Assembly (NCBI GenBank): GCA_013114715.1
Contig: QCWB01000004.1
Span: 1 to 40,186 of the forward strand
DNA from: Nitrososphaera sp.
GTDB lineage: Archaea > Thermoproteota > Nitrososphaeria > Nitrososphaerales > Nitrososphaeraceae
Direction of reading: 5' to 3'
DNA: 40,186 nt
The position numbers were made by a program, and so were the translations under genes. The notes beneath the pieces are model-generated. The model worked only from the letters and a program-made list of their open reading frames with translations. It did not search any database and was not told where the DNA came from. Below, in pieces: positions 26,211 to 34,644 of the stretch (its first letter is position 1; each line of letters starts with the position of its first letter).

Positions 26211-26984
26211 ATGGACAAGGCTGCAGGTTTCAGAATTATTTTAATACTTGCAGTCTTTATTGCATGGACAGCCGCTACGTACCTGCTGGAGGGGCGGACC
26301 AACCTTCTGTTGCGTTATGACCCTGCAGGCAGGATAATCTACACTGTTGTAGCGAACATTGCAATCGGCGTGATATTTTCAGCCTGGACTTTACGGTACT
26401 TGCTAAAGACAGGATTTGTAAATCCGGCGCAGCTTGGTCTTGGCAAGCCAAAAACTCGGACCGTATCTATTATTGCGGCAGCCGGGCTTGTAGGGTTTGC
26501 GTTGTTTATAATGCAGGCGCCGCGGGCAGATCCGATTATCATCGTAAACGTGTTTCTTCAGGTACTGCCAGTGTCTGTCGCAGAAGTGATAGTATGCTGG
26601 GTAGTTGTGGGAACTGCCTTTGAATCGCTGTCCCGCAGAAATGGCCGGATAATTTCGATAACGATGGCTGCTGTTGTATCCACGGTGTTGTTTGGTCTGT
26701 ATCACTTTGCCCACAGCCCGCCGTTCAACCAGCCAATCATGGTGTTGTTCCTGATGATCCCCGGAATCGCAACAGCTGTAACCTTCTTTTTAGGCCGCGA
26801 CATCTACGCCACAATTGCAATCCAGAACTTTCTTGGAATGACCGGCATCCTGATAAACGTTGACCCGAATATTTTCAGCCAACCAATGCCGCCTATCTAT
26901 CTTCAGGCCGCCGCGTCTATGGCCGCGCTTGTCGCAAGCAATGTATTTTTGCTCAGGTCAGCACGCCGACACGAGATTTTGTAG
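26211..26984 (+). CDS. Polytopic membrane protein, CPBP/Abi-like
   Basis: The 257-aa protein has about seven or eight hydrophobic segments. The block FGLYHFAHSPPF resembles the FxxxH motif 2 of CPBP intramembrane proteases. The EExxxR motif 1 is not clearly present: the matching region reads AEVIVCWVVVGTAFE. It may therefore be a degenerate or inactive relative. It starts 21 nt after the lysyl-oxidase-like gene and is probably co-transcribed with it. Function is unassigned. Confidence 0.55.
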   Translation: MDKAAGFRIILILAVFIAWTAATYLLEGRTNLLLRYDPAGRIIYTVVANIAIGVIFSAWTLRYLLKTGFVNPAQLGLGKPKTRTVSIIAAAGLVGFALFIMQAPRADPIIIVNVFLQVLPVSVAEVIVCWVVVGTAFESLSRRNGRIISITMAAVVSTVLFGLYHFAHSPPFNQPIMVLFLMIPGIATAVTFFLGRDIYATIAIQNFLGMTGILINVDPNIFSQPMPPIYLQAAASMAALVASNVFLLRSARRHEIL

Positions 26985-27100
26985 TAAAGTTGAGGATCCT
27001 GCTGCGTTACTGCTGATGGCGACGATTGTCTGGCAAGGATAACTGATCTGATTATACTTGATATTCGCCAGTCGATAATGATGAAAAAATGAAGGATGTT

Positions 27101-28375
27101 CTACACATATTCTGACAAAAAGCGCAGAGTTTTCTGCCATGCGTCCTTGGTTTCGTCTGGCGCATGGTTGGCATTTGATGGATTTGCAAATGCGTGGCCT
27201 ACGCCTTTGTAGATGTAAATTTCGTTAGTAATACTGTTGGCGTCAAGAGCTGACTTGAACTGATTAACAGTATCGACAGTAATTGACTGATCCTCTGAAC
27301 CGAAAACTCCAAGCACCGGCCAGTGTATAACTGAGAGCTCTTGCTCATCGGTCACCAGACTTCCGTAGTATATCACCGTGGCTGCAAGCGGTCGCTCTGC
27401 ATTAAGGGCTAGCTGCAGCGAAAAGCCTCCACCAAAGCACCAGCCAATGGATGCTATTCTGGAGCTGTCCACGTTCTCAAGGGACGACAGATACGATACT
27501 GCAGAATTGAGATTGGCTACAGCAACCTCAGGGTTTTCCCTGACCGGAGCAGTAAGTGATTGCGGTGTTATTGATTCTGACGCAACCTCGCCATCAAAAA
27601 GATCGACTGCCAGGACAACATACCCTTCTTTTGCGAGCTGTTCGGCCATATTCTTTATGTGCTCATTTAGTCCTCGATTCTCGTGTATCATTACCACTCC
27701 TGGAAGTTTAGAGTCTTCGCTCCCCTTTGGATACGCAAGGTAACCGTCCACGTTTTCATAATAATTCACCATGTTTGTTTCCAATTCAGACGGGGCAACG
27801 GGCATTTGTCCGGATGCAGGATAGACTATGCCGTGGACAGGATCCGTTCCAAAATGCGAATCAACCATCTCTGGCCCAATCAGCATTTCTATTGCCGAGT
27901 TGTTGACCATTAGGCTGATGGGTACTTTGGACACCGGTCCATCTCTCATGGTAACTGTCGCCGTTCCCATCAAATTATGTGTCATGCCATCGCCTCCTAC
28001 TGTGTAGCTGTCTACGGCAAAGTTGTACACTTTATGGCTGTGCATAGCATTTCCATCAGGCATCACCATCCCAAAGCGCGATATCAGATGGGCTTGTGGC
28101 AGTTCTGGATCCTCTCCCGCGTTGATCCTGAGCACAAAGATCCCCGATTGGAGCCACTCTGCGTTTCCTTCAGCTCCTCTCTGGGTACTGGAAATCTGTC
28201 CTACAAACATCTTGGATGTACCCGAAGTCATTGTAGAAGGTGCTTCCGTTTGAGCGTACGCGGAATTTATTAATACGTTGCCTCCTGTCACCGATGCAAT
28301 TGCGACAAGTATCCAAGATAGAGAGAATACCTTGATGCTAGTTTCATGCGATGGCTTAGAAGGCCCGTTTAACAT
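27101..28375 (-). CDS. Secreted two-domain protein with C-terminal dienelactone hydrolase
   Basis: This protein has 424 aa from ATG 28375. An N-terminal signal or anchor ends in SAYAQ. Residues about 50-180 form a beta-rich domain of unknown family (LISRFGMVMPDGNAMHSHKV...). The C-terminal 240 residues are a dienelactone hydrolase-type alpha/beta hydrolase: VVMIHENRGLNEHIK, nucleophile cysteine in GWCFGGG, aspartate in VFGSEDQ and histidine in GVGHAFANPSN. The ATG at 28390 is also in frame, but a TATA-like GTTAAAAA (28397-28404) fits a leaderless start at 28375. The substrate is unknown; it converges with the CPBP-like gene. Confidence 0.8.
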   Translation of the reverse strand: MLNGPSKPSHETSIKVFSLSWILVAIASVTGGNVLINSAYAQTEAPSTMTSGTSKMFVGQISSTQRGAEGNAEWLQSGIFVLRINAGEDPELPQAHLISRFGMVMPDGNAMHSHKVYNFAVDSYTVGGDGMTHNLMGTATVTMRDGPVSKVPISLMVNNSAIEMLIGPEMVDSHFGTDPVHGIVYPASGQMPVAPSELETNMVNYYENVDGYLAYPKGSEDSKLPGVVMIHENRGLNEHIKNMAEQLAKEGYVVLAVDLFDGEVASESITPQSLTAPVRENPEVAVANLNSAVSYLSSLENVDSSRIASIGWCFGGGFSLQLALNAERPLAATVIYYGSLVTDEQELSVIHWPVLGVFGSEDQSITVDTVNQFKSALDANSITNEIYIYKGVGHAFANPSNANHAPDETKDAWQKTLRFLSEYV

Positions 28376-28656
28376 CAAAGTATATATCATATGATCGTTA
28401 AAAACAGTTTTGCCGGCTAAAGTTTCTGATTTTAGGCGGATTCAAAATATAAGCATTGATAAGCTTTTGTTGGCCTGAACTTATGAACAGGCTTTACACA
28501 TGTAGCTGACTATTTTGTTTTCATGTACAAATATTGATCATTATTTTTGCTGCTTCTTAATAGACACCATTCTACGTACAGAGTTGCACCGTGCAACGTG
28601 ATAATCGTACAAGAAGTTGATGAAAAACGGAAAGCGATTTTAAGCCAAATTTATTG
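28376..28656. other. Intergenic region with an isolated palindrome
   Basis: No coding frame of note is seen. At 28583-28597 lies GTTGCAC-C-GTGCAAC, 7-nt arms around one base. It resembles but does not align in phase with the 19-bp element near copA. It is about 190 nt from the nearest gene start, so its target is unclear. Confidence 0.4.
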
Positions 28657-29307
28657 TCAGGTAATTCTAAAGTTATATCGTAATAGCTTATTTTTCAAGG
28701 CCGTCTGAATATCATAAACCCTCACATTGCTAGTCGTGTCATTCCACAGCTCTTCAAAATTCCTGATCTTTGTTTCAGTTCTGGACTTTTCTTTCCAAGA
28801 GGTGAAAACATCGATAGATTCAAAATTTTTGTTATTGGAAAATGTTTCATTTGACATGCCTCTGAATACAACCGAGTTGCCTTCCAAATCTTTGAATATA
28901 CCTACATTTTCAGCAAAGAATCCACCACTATTGTCAGACCTTGGAATTGCGATCTTGATTTGAAGTTTTTCCGTCTGGATAATTTTTTTCAAAACATCAT
29001 ACGTTTCAAAGTCAGCCGAATTTTCCTTGTACGACTGTCTATTCTTTTTTATGTCGTCTAGTATTTTGGTAAGAAGACCAAGGTCTTCAGAGTTGAATCT
29101 ATGTCCTGTAACGATTCTGATTTTAACTTCTTTATCCACGATATTCTGAAATCCGTCCAAGATTGCTGTAACGCTTTTAGCTGTTACAAATTCTATGGAT
29201 CTGTCGAATTGACTGCAGTTACTAAGGCAAGGAGCCAAAAATTCTAAGATTAGGTCGTCTCTATCCGATCTGTATTCGTCTTTCAGAACCAGATTTCTCA
29301 GAGTCAC
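28657..29307 (-). CDS. PLD-like domain protein, apparently lacking HKD residues (orphan or truncated helicase N-terminus)
   Basis: The 216-aa protein resembles the phospholipase-D-like domain found at the N-terminus of restriction- or defence-linked DEAD/SNF2 helicases. Examples are DLILEFLAPCLSNCSQFDRS, IRIVTGHRFNSEDLGLL and VGIFKDLEGNSVVFRGMSNE, then a Vf-sW segment and FEELWND. The catalytic His and Lys of HxK appear changed (the stretch reads FFAENVGIFKD). No helicase follows after the stop. It is AT-rich relative to its neighbours. It could be a remnant of a transferred defence gene or a stand-alone nucleic-acid-binding domain. Confidence 0.6.
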   Translation of the reverse strand: MTLRNLVLKDEYRSDRDDLILEFLAPCLSNCSQFDRSIEFVTAKSVTAILDGFQNIVDKEVKIRIVTGHRFNSEDLGLLTKILDDIKKNRQSYKENSADFETYDVLKKIIQTEKLQIKIAIPRSDNSGGFFAENVGIFKDLEGNSVVFRGMSNETFSNNKNFESIDVFTSWKEKSRTETKIRNFEELWNDTTSNVRVYDIQTALKNKLLRYNFRIT

Positions 29308-29411
29308 GCCAATGATTATCCTGCAAGTATCAACTATTAGAATATTTTTTAGATGCTGGAAATTTTCCTTGTCGCGAGTCTTTTTATTGCTAAACTGTAT
29401 ATAATATTCAC

Positions 29412-30995
29412 TTGAGAAAGATTTCCCTGCTTGTAGCAGCCTTGCTCTTAATAATTATCCCGGCCCAGTATGCTTTTTCTGACGAGCCGACAATAAAGTC
29501 GTCTGCAGACAGGCACGACGGCAAATTCTTTGGAGAGGCGGCAGTCCAGGTTATAATTACAAACCCCAATACATCAGATAGCAGCGATGATTCTATCAAC
29601 ATTGAAATCGAGGCTGACGGCGCATCGGATAATTTCGAGATCCCAGACACAAGCTCCGGCTCGCAGAGATTCGAGTTCTTTTTGGTCCATGCAGACTCGC
29701 AATTTGCTGACGGTATTGGCAACGACAGCACGCTGGATCCAAACAACACTGCCGGCTTTGACGACCCGGCGGACGGATATGACGGAATTGGCGCGCCCAT
29801 AATCACGTTTGGCGCCGGAGGCGAACTGGACACCGGCGATCCACTGTATGAAGACACGGAATTTACAATATTTCATGACGACTTGCAGTATTCAATAAAC
29901 TATGAGCAGACTTTTGGAAGCCTGAGCCTTGACAGGGACTCTTATGGCTCAAATAGCTTTGTGTATATCACCATCAATGACCAGGACGCGAACCTGAACC
30001 CGTTTGCTCGAGACCGGCTGGAATTTGACCCTGATTCCGGTCCAAACTCAGATCTTTTTGAACTGGACGGAGGAAATTTCATGTCTCCTGCCGTCTTTGA
30101 GGAAACAGGAAGCAACACTGCAGCCTTTGAAGCAAGGTACCAGTTTGGCTCGTCGATAGAGGTAGAAAGCAAGTCGCTCTCACTCATACTGTTTGAAAAA
30201 TCAAACTATGAAGTAGATCTTGATGCAGATGAAAACAATTCCAATTCTACTGATGAAGCAAGTTTCACTGTCGAAAACTCTTCTGGTACGGTAACAGTCA
30301 ACGAAGGCCCAGCAAAGACTTGGGATCCAGTATTTTCAGCCGACAAGACAGACTACTCTAAAGGACAGACAGCCATTATCACGATAACTGATCCAGATGC
30401 AAACCTAGATGCTAGCAAAATCGATTCCATCGTAGTAAATGCAGCCTCCAGCATAGAGAGCAAAAAGTTTTCGGCGTTTGAAAAACAGGAAAATTCCGGA
30501 ATATTTGAATTGAAACTCGGCCTGTCAGAATCTCTGCCTGATTCGATAATTGTTTCTGATAAGGACAGAGTATCGATACAATACACAGACAGGTACCCTG
30601 CGGATTATCTGGCAAGAAAAGACAGTGGCATTGACCCGGCAAAGACGTTTGCTTTTGAGTTTACAGTATTGACCCCAAAAACCGGCATTGAAACGATCGC
30701 TGTCACACCCGCAAGCAAGGAGAATGCCGATGCTAGCATCACCATTACCGTTTCTCTTGTCAACAACAACAATTCCAAGCAGCCGTACGTGGCTCTAGTC
30801 GAGATAAGGGACACAAGCAACACTACAGTCTACCTGCAATATGAAAAAGGCACACTTGGTCAGAATGCAGAAATAGAATTTTACTGGACGCCTGAGCAGC
30901 CAGGCAAATACATGGTCAGGACTTTTGCAATTTCAACCCTAGTTGGCGGCGAAGCACTATCGCCAGTCTCTACCTTACCCATAACGATAGCATAA
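29412..30995 (+). CDS. Secreted surface protein with repeated beta-sandwich domains
   Basis: The 527-aa protein starts with a signal peptide (KISLLVAALLLIIIPAQYAFS) and is rich in Asp, Ser and Asn. Two related domains carry YITINDQDANLNP (about residue 185) and IITITDPDANLDA (about 323), so internal duplication is likely. The C-terminal domain (TPASKENADASITITVSLV ... FYWTPEQPGKYMVRTF) is seen in thaumarchaeal cell-surface proteins. No C-terminal TM is present. It may be an S-layer-related or loosely attached envelope protein. TTG 29412 lies 26 nt from a TTTTTATTG box, so it is probably leaderless. Confidence 0.75.
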   Translation: MRKISLLVAALLLIIIPAQYAFSDEPTIKSSADRHDGKFFGEAAVQVIITNPNTSDSSDDSINIEIEADGASDNFEIPDTSSGSQRFEFFLVHADSQFADGIGNDSTLDPNNTAGFDDPADGYDGIGAPIITFGAGGELDTGDPLYEDTEFTIFHDDLQYSINYEQTFGSLSLDRDSYGSNSFVYITINDQDANLNPFARDRLEFDPDSGPNSDLFELDGGNFMSPAVFEETGSNTAAFEARYQFGSSIEVESKSLSLILFEKSNYEVDLDADENNSNSTDEASFTVENSSGTVTVNEGPAKTWDPVFSADKTDYSKGQTAIITITDPDANLDASKIDSIVVNAASSIESKKFSAFEKQENSGIFELKLGLSESLPDSIIVSDKDRVSIQYTDRYPADYLARKDSGIDPAKTFAFEFTVLTPKTGIETIAVTPASKENADASITITVSLVNNNNSKQPYVALVEIRDTSNTTVYLQYEKGTLGQNAEIEFYWTPEQPGKYMVRTFAISTLVGGEALSPVSTLPITIA

Positions 30996-31023
30996 CGAAT
31001 TTTTACAATACGAAGCGAATTAA

Positions 31024-31058
31024 CATCCTTAGAAGGATGGGAAGGTATCTGCCTTTTT
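31024..31058 (+). terminator. Hairpin plus T-run between convergent genes
   Basis: CATCCTT-AG-AAGGATG (31024-31039) is a perfect inverted repeat. It is followed by a T6 run at 31053-31058, just after the surface-protein stop. It may terminate the surface-protein transcript. Confidence 0.4.
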
Positions 31059-31080
31059 TACTGCTCTGGCCCATTATCGC

Positions 31081-31605
31081 TTAGTTTCTAAAACTGATTG
31101 TCAGTGAATTCTCTGAAACCACAGCCTCACAAGGTCTCCCCAAAGCTGATTGTACTGCAGCCTCAATGAACGACTTTAGGAACACAGATCCTTTCCTTCC
31201 AAGGTCGTGTCGTATGCTGTACGAGCTTGTGGTTTCAGTCACTTCGATGTCTGACCGGCCGTAGCCACAGTGGTCAAAGTACACCTTGATGAACTGCGAA
31301 AAATTATCTATTGTGATGTTCTTCCATCTAAACAGGATAAACTCTTTTGGAACCTTTTCGCCAATGCTTGCGCCTATCTTGGCAAGCTCTTTTTCGTCGA
31401 GCGCTGCCAGCATGGTCTGAAATCCCTCCTTGCTAATCACGACCGTGCCGAACTTTTCCATGTACCTATGCAATTCCACATAGTCGCCGATTATCTGGTT
31501 TGCTAGTGTGTTCAGAGTTACCTTTTGTTCACCGGCTAGCTTGCGCAACGCTTTCTCGTAATCCTGGTTTATCCTGAACGTGACTACCGAAGTCTTGCTG
31601 GCCAT
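31081..31605 (-). CDS. Ribbon-helix-helix-like regulator with C-terminal ligand-type domain
   Basis: This protein has 174 aa from ATG 31605. The N-terminus VVTFRINQDYEKALRKLAGE followed by KVTLNTLANQII has the strand-helix-helix pattern of RHH repressors. The remaining 110 residues form an alpha/beta domain I cannot name (KNITIDNFSQFIKVYFDH, SYSIRHDLGRKGS). The longer frame to 31866 runs antisense into the sulfur gene and is rejected. It is divergent from the rhodanese/beta-lactamase gene across 61 nt. Two TGTATAC repeats lie in the spacer, so it may control itself and the sulfur operon; this is inferred. Confidence 0.65.
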   Translation of the reverse strand: MASKTSVVTFRINQDYEKALRKLAGEQKVTLNTLANQIIGDYVELHRYMEKFGTVVISKEGFQTMLAALDEKELAKIGASIGEKVPKEFILFRWKNITIDNFSQFIKVYFDHCGYGRSDIEVTETTSSYSIRHDLGRKGSVFLKSFIEAAVQSALGRPCEAVVSENSLTISFRN

Positions 31606-31666
31606 GTATACAATCGAATACGGTGTATACTTTCCCGTTAAATACAATTCTGTTATCCATTTGGTT
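31605..31666. promoter_or_regulatory. Divergent promoter with paired TGTATAC repeats
   Basis: TGTATAC occurs at 31605-31611 and 31624-31630, 19 nt apart start to start. A GTTAAATAC element at 31637-31645 reads as a TATA box in both directions: about 26 nt from ATG 31667 and about 35 nt from ATG 31605. The repeats would overlap the start of the regulator transcript. Confidence 0.45.
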
Positions 31667-33076
31667 ATGAATACAACGTTGGAAAAGATCTCGATAAGTG
31701 CAGACGACCTGTCTAAATTTCTGCAGAACAAGACAGAGCCGTTGCTGGTCTTTGACCTGCGACCAAGGGAAGATTTTGTTGAAGGACACATCAACGGATC
31801 GGTCCATGCTGTCTGCGATGCAAGGGCCAAGGAAACGATAATGCCCAAGATACCAAAGGACGCCAAAATAGTCCTTGTTTGTGATGACGGTTCAGTTTCA
31901 GGCCCGACGGCAGAGATGATGCAGTCCTACGGATTTAATGCGTATTTCCTTCAAGGCGGTGTCAGAGGCTGGGACAAAGGACTAGCTAAAAAGAATGTTG
32001 AATCTATCGTCTCGGCAGAAGAACTCTGGCAGGACATGCAGAAAAAGAGGGAGATAATGCTAGTCGACGTCAGAGAGCCAGATGAATTCTCGGACTTTAG
32101 GATTCCAGGAAGCATGAATATCCCGCTTGTAAACCTGTTCAAGCCGGATGTGGTGGCAACCTTGCCCAAAGACAAAAAGATAGTCACCGTTTGCCCGCAT
32201 GGAAACAGAAGTATGGTGGCAGCATTTGCCCTTGCAAGAAACGGGATCGAAGCCAGAGGGTTGTTTGGTGGCCTCGCTGCATGGGGTCAATTGCTTAGTG
32301 CAAAAGAGATTGCAGGGGACAGAGCCAAGATAATTCAGATAAGAAAGGTAGGCAAGGGATGTCTTTCGTATCTGATTGGATCTGACGGCGAGGCATTGGT
32401 GATAGACCCCGTACACCCGGCAGAAAAATATGTCGAGTTGGCAAGAGAAAATGGCCTGAAAATTGCCAAGGTGATGGACACGCATCAGCATGCAGACCAT
32501 GTCTCTGCAGCAAAAGAGCTTGCAAGGATAGCTGGTGCAGAACTGTTCATGAGCGGCTATGAAAATTATGATTTTCAAAGCAGCAGACTGGTGGACGGCG
32601 ACGCAATTACGATAGGCAGGTCGGAGGTCAGGGCAATACACACCCCAGGCCACACGTCTGGAAGCCTGTCATATCTGCTTGACGGCAGGTATCTTTTCAG
32701 TGGAGACATATTGTTTGCCGATGGCATTGGAAGGCCAGACTTGAGGGACAAGGCCAAAGAATTTGCTGGCGAGCTCTACAACACTCTTCAGAGCTTGCTA
32801 AGGTTACCCGCACATGTAACGGTGCTGCCTGCGCATCATGCCGAGGAGACAGACGCCTCAAAAGGCGTATCAACGACCATCGACAAAGCAAAGAGATTCC
32901 CCATCCTTCAGATGCAGCAAAACGAATTCATAAACAAGGTTGTCGGAACTGTCATGCCCCGGCCTATGAACTACGAGAAAATAATCCAGCTGAACAAGGC
33001 TGGTGGGCCGCTCAAAAACAGCGAGATCCCGGATCTGGAAATGGGTCCAAACAGGTGCGCCATCAATGCTTCCTGA
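31667..33076 (+). CDS. Rhodanese-rhodanese-metallo-beta-lactamase fusion (persulfide dioxygenase/sulfurtransferase type)
   Basis: The 469-aa protein has two rhodanese domains followed by a metallo-beta-lactamase domain. Rhodanese 1 has cysteine in VLVCDDGSVSG. Rhodanese 2 has cysteine in VTVCPHGNRS. The MBL part has THQHADH, IHTPGHTSGS and FSGDILFADGIGRPDL, as in ETHE1-type persulfide dioxygenases. The order is the reverse of the usual MBL-then-rhodanese fusion. Its likely role is oxidising or transferring sulfane sulfur, producing sulfite or thiosulfate. The TSUP exporter downstream overlaps it by 11 nt, supporting sulfite disposal. ATG 31667 is about 26 nt from a shared TATA-like box. Confidence 0.85.
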   Translation: MNTTLEKISISADDLSKFLQNKTEPLLVFDLRPREDFVEGHINGSVHAVCDARAKETIMPKIPKDAKIVLVCDDGSVSGPTAEMMQSYGFNAYFLQGGVRGWDKGLAKKNVESIVSAEELWQDMQKKREIMLVDVREPDEFSDFRIPGSMNIPLVNLFKPDVVATLPKDKKIVTVCPHGNRSMVAAFALARNGIEARGLFGGLAAWGQLLSAKEIAGDRAKIIQIRKVGKGCLSYLIGSDGEALVIDPVHPAEKYVELARENGLKIAKVMDTHQHADHVSAAKELARIAGAELFMSGYENYDFQSSRLVDGDAITIGRSEVRAIHTPGHTSGSLSYLLDGRYLFSGDILFADGIGRPDLRDKAKEFAGELYNTLQSLLRLPAHVTVLPAHHAEETDASKGVSTTIDKAKRFPILQMQQNEFINKVVGTVMPRPMNYEKIIQLNKAGGPLKNSEIPDLEMGPNRCAINAS

Positions 33077-33845
33077 TCTTACCACCATTTTTTTGGTGGT
33101 ATTATCTGGTTTAACCACAGGCACTGTTCTTGGTCTTACTGGCGGCGGAGGCTCTGTACTTGCCGTGCCGCTCTTGATTTACGTTGCCGGATTACGAGAT
33201 CCTCATATTGCAATAGGCACGTCAGCTCTGGCCGTGGGAGCTACTGCTATTACCAGCATGGCAAGCCATTGGAAGCGAGGAAACGTCAGGTTAAAAGAAG
33301 GCTTGATTTTTGGTGTGCCAGGAGTTGCCGGCACTGTGATAGGCGCGCAGCTTGGATTGCTGACACCTGCAAGCAGCCTTATTCTGGCGTTTGCCGGCTT
33401 CATGGTAATAATGGGCGTCAGGATGTTTAGGAAAAAACAGACAGGCAACCATCAGAACAAGGATGATGGCAGAATCATTGTCCAGAAGAAAAAGGTAACC
33501 ACCTATGGATTTCTGGTCGGCATGGCAGCCGGCTATTTTGGGATAGGCGGTGGTTTTCTAATAGTGCCAGTACTGATGCATGCCGCAGGCCTCAACATCA
33601 TACAGGCAGTGGGGACTTCGCTGCTGTCTGTCAGTATGTTTGGCCTCTCTACTGCTGGCAGGTATTTTGCCTCGGGTAACGTCGATCTGTTTATCGCGCT
33701 TTTGTTTATCGCCGGGGGTATTCCAGGCTCGGTGATTGGAGCCAGACTGGCAATCAGAATTCCAAAAGAAAACCTGGCAAAGGCCTTTGGACTTTTGATA
33801 ATTGCTGTGGCCGCGTACATCATCGCAAGGTCAGTTTTTCAGTAA
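33066..33845 (+). CDS. TauE/SafE-family (TSUP) anion exporter
   Basis: This is a 259-aa polytopic inner-membrane protein with about eight TM helices. It has the duplicated glycine-rich motifs of the family: LGLTGGGGSVLAVPLLIYV near the N-terminus and YFGIGGGFLIVPVLMHAAG in the second half. The family exports sulfite, organosulfonates or related anions. ATG 33066 lies inside the end of the rhodanese-MBL gene (11-nt overlap). The two genes therefore probably form a coupled sulfur-oxidation and export unit. Confidence 0.87.
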   Translation: MLPDLTTIFLVVLSGLTTGTVLGLTGGGGSVLAVPLLIYVAGLRDPHIAIGTSALAVGATAITSMASHWKRGNVRLKEGLIFGVPGVAGTVIGAQLGLLTPASSLILAFAGFMVIMGVRMFRKKQTGNHQNKDDGRIIVQKKKVTTYGFLVGMAAGYFGIGGGFLIVPVLMHAAGLNIIQAVGTSLLSVSMFGLSTAGRYFASGNVDLFIALLFIAGGIPGSVIGARLAIRIPKENLAKAFGLLIIAVAAYIIARSVFQ

Positions 33846-33885
33846 GCCAGATTAGTTATTATACCATTAAGCCGTCGTCCTGTAC

Positions 33886-34551
33886 GTGAAACCTATCATA
33901 CTTATCGCAGCCATAGCGGCAGGCGTTGCTATTGTAGGCGGCGTTGTTGCTTTCCAATTCATGCAGAAACCCCCAGCAGCAAACCAGCCGGTAGATTCCA
34001 AGCCAGAGACAACGGCCGACATGACTCCAGGCAATGAAATTGCCGAGATAAGCACAGCTCAGGGAACGATAAAAGTAGAGTTCTTTCCAAAAACTGCGCC
34101 AAAGCATGTAGAGAGTTTCATAAAACTATCAAAGGATGGCTTTTACGACGGCGTGCTGTTCCACCGCCTAGTCACAGGTTTTGTCATACAGGGTGGCGAT
34201 CCTCTTTCAAAGGACATCTCTAACAAAGACATCTGGGGCACAGGCGGGCCAGGCTATACCATTCCAGCAGAGTTCAGCGACATACCGCATACCCGGGGCA
34301 TCTTGTCCATGGCCAGGTCAAACGATCCAGACAGCGCCGGCTCGCAGTTCTTTATCGTACTTGAGGACAGCGACCTTGTCAGGGCAAGCCTGGACGGCAA
34401 GTACACCGCGTTTGGCCGGGTGATAGAGGGCATGGACGTGGTAGACAAGATTGCAGCGTTGAGAAAGGTCGGCGGCACAGGCATGGAAGCTCAGCAGCCG
34501 CTAAACCCGGATGACGCGCGGATAATCTCAATAAGGATTCTTGAGAGATAA
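33886..34551 (+). CDS. Membrane-anchored cyclophilin-type peptidyl-prolyl isomerase
   Basis: The 221-aa protein has an N-terminal TM anchor (about residues 3-24) and a Pro-rich linker. A cyclophilin domain starts near residue 50: VEFFPKTAPKHVESFIKL, FHRLVTGFVIQGGDP, GILSMARSNDPDSAGSQFFI and KYTAFGRVIEGMDVVDKI. Most catalytic residues (R in FHR, F/Q in SQFF) are present. It probably helps fold exported proteins on the outer side of the membrane. The start is GTG 33886, about 26 nt after a TTATTATACC box. Confidence 0.9.
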   Translation: MKPIILIAAIAAGVAIVGGVVAFQFMQKPPAANQPVDSKPETTADMTPGNEIAEISTAQGTIKVEFFPKTAPKHVESFIKLSKDGFYDGVLFHRLVTGFVIQGGDPLSKDISNKDIWGTGGPGYTIPAEFSDIPHTRGILSMARSNDPDSAGSQFFIVLEDSDLVRASLDGKYTAFGRVIEGMDVVDKIAALRKVGGTGMEAQQPLNPDDARIISIRILER

Positions 34552-34644
34552 AACTGGGCAAATTATTTTAGCTTGTTGCTCAGCTTGTCATTTCTTTGAC
34601 GATTATTAGAACTGGCCGGGATTGACCTTGGAGGCGAGCTGCTG

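Noticed and set aside
28583-28597. Fourth copy of the 19-bp copper-island element
   Set aside because: It shares TGCA blocks but not the TTGCAnTGCAnTGyACA spacing and is not next to a TATA box near a gene start.
31606-31866. Upstream extension of the RHH-like regulator to an ATG at 31866
   Set aside because: The extension is antisense to the rhodanese gene and places non-homologous sequence before the RHH strand; ATG 31605 fits the domain start.
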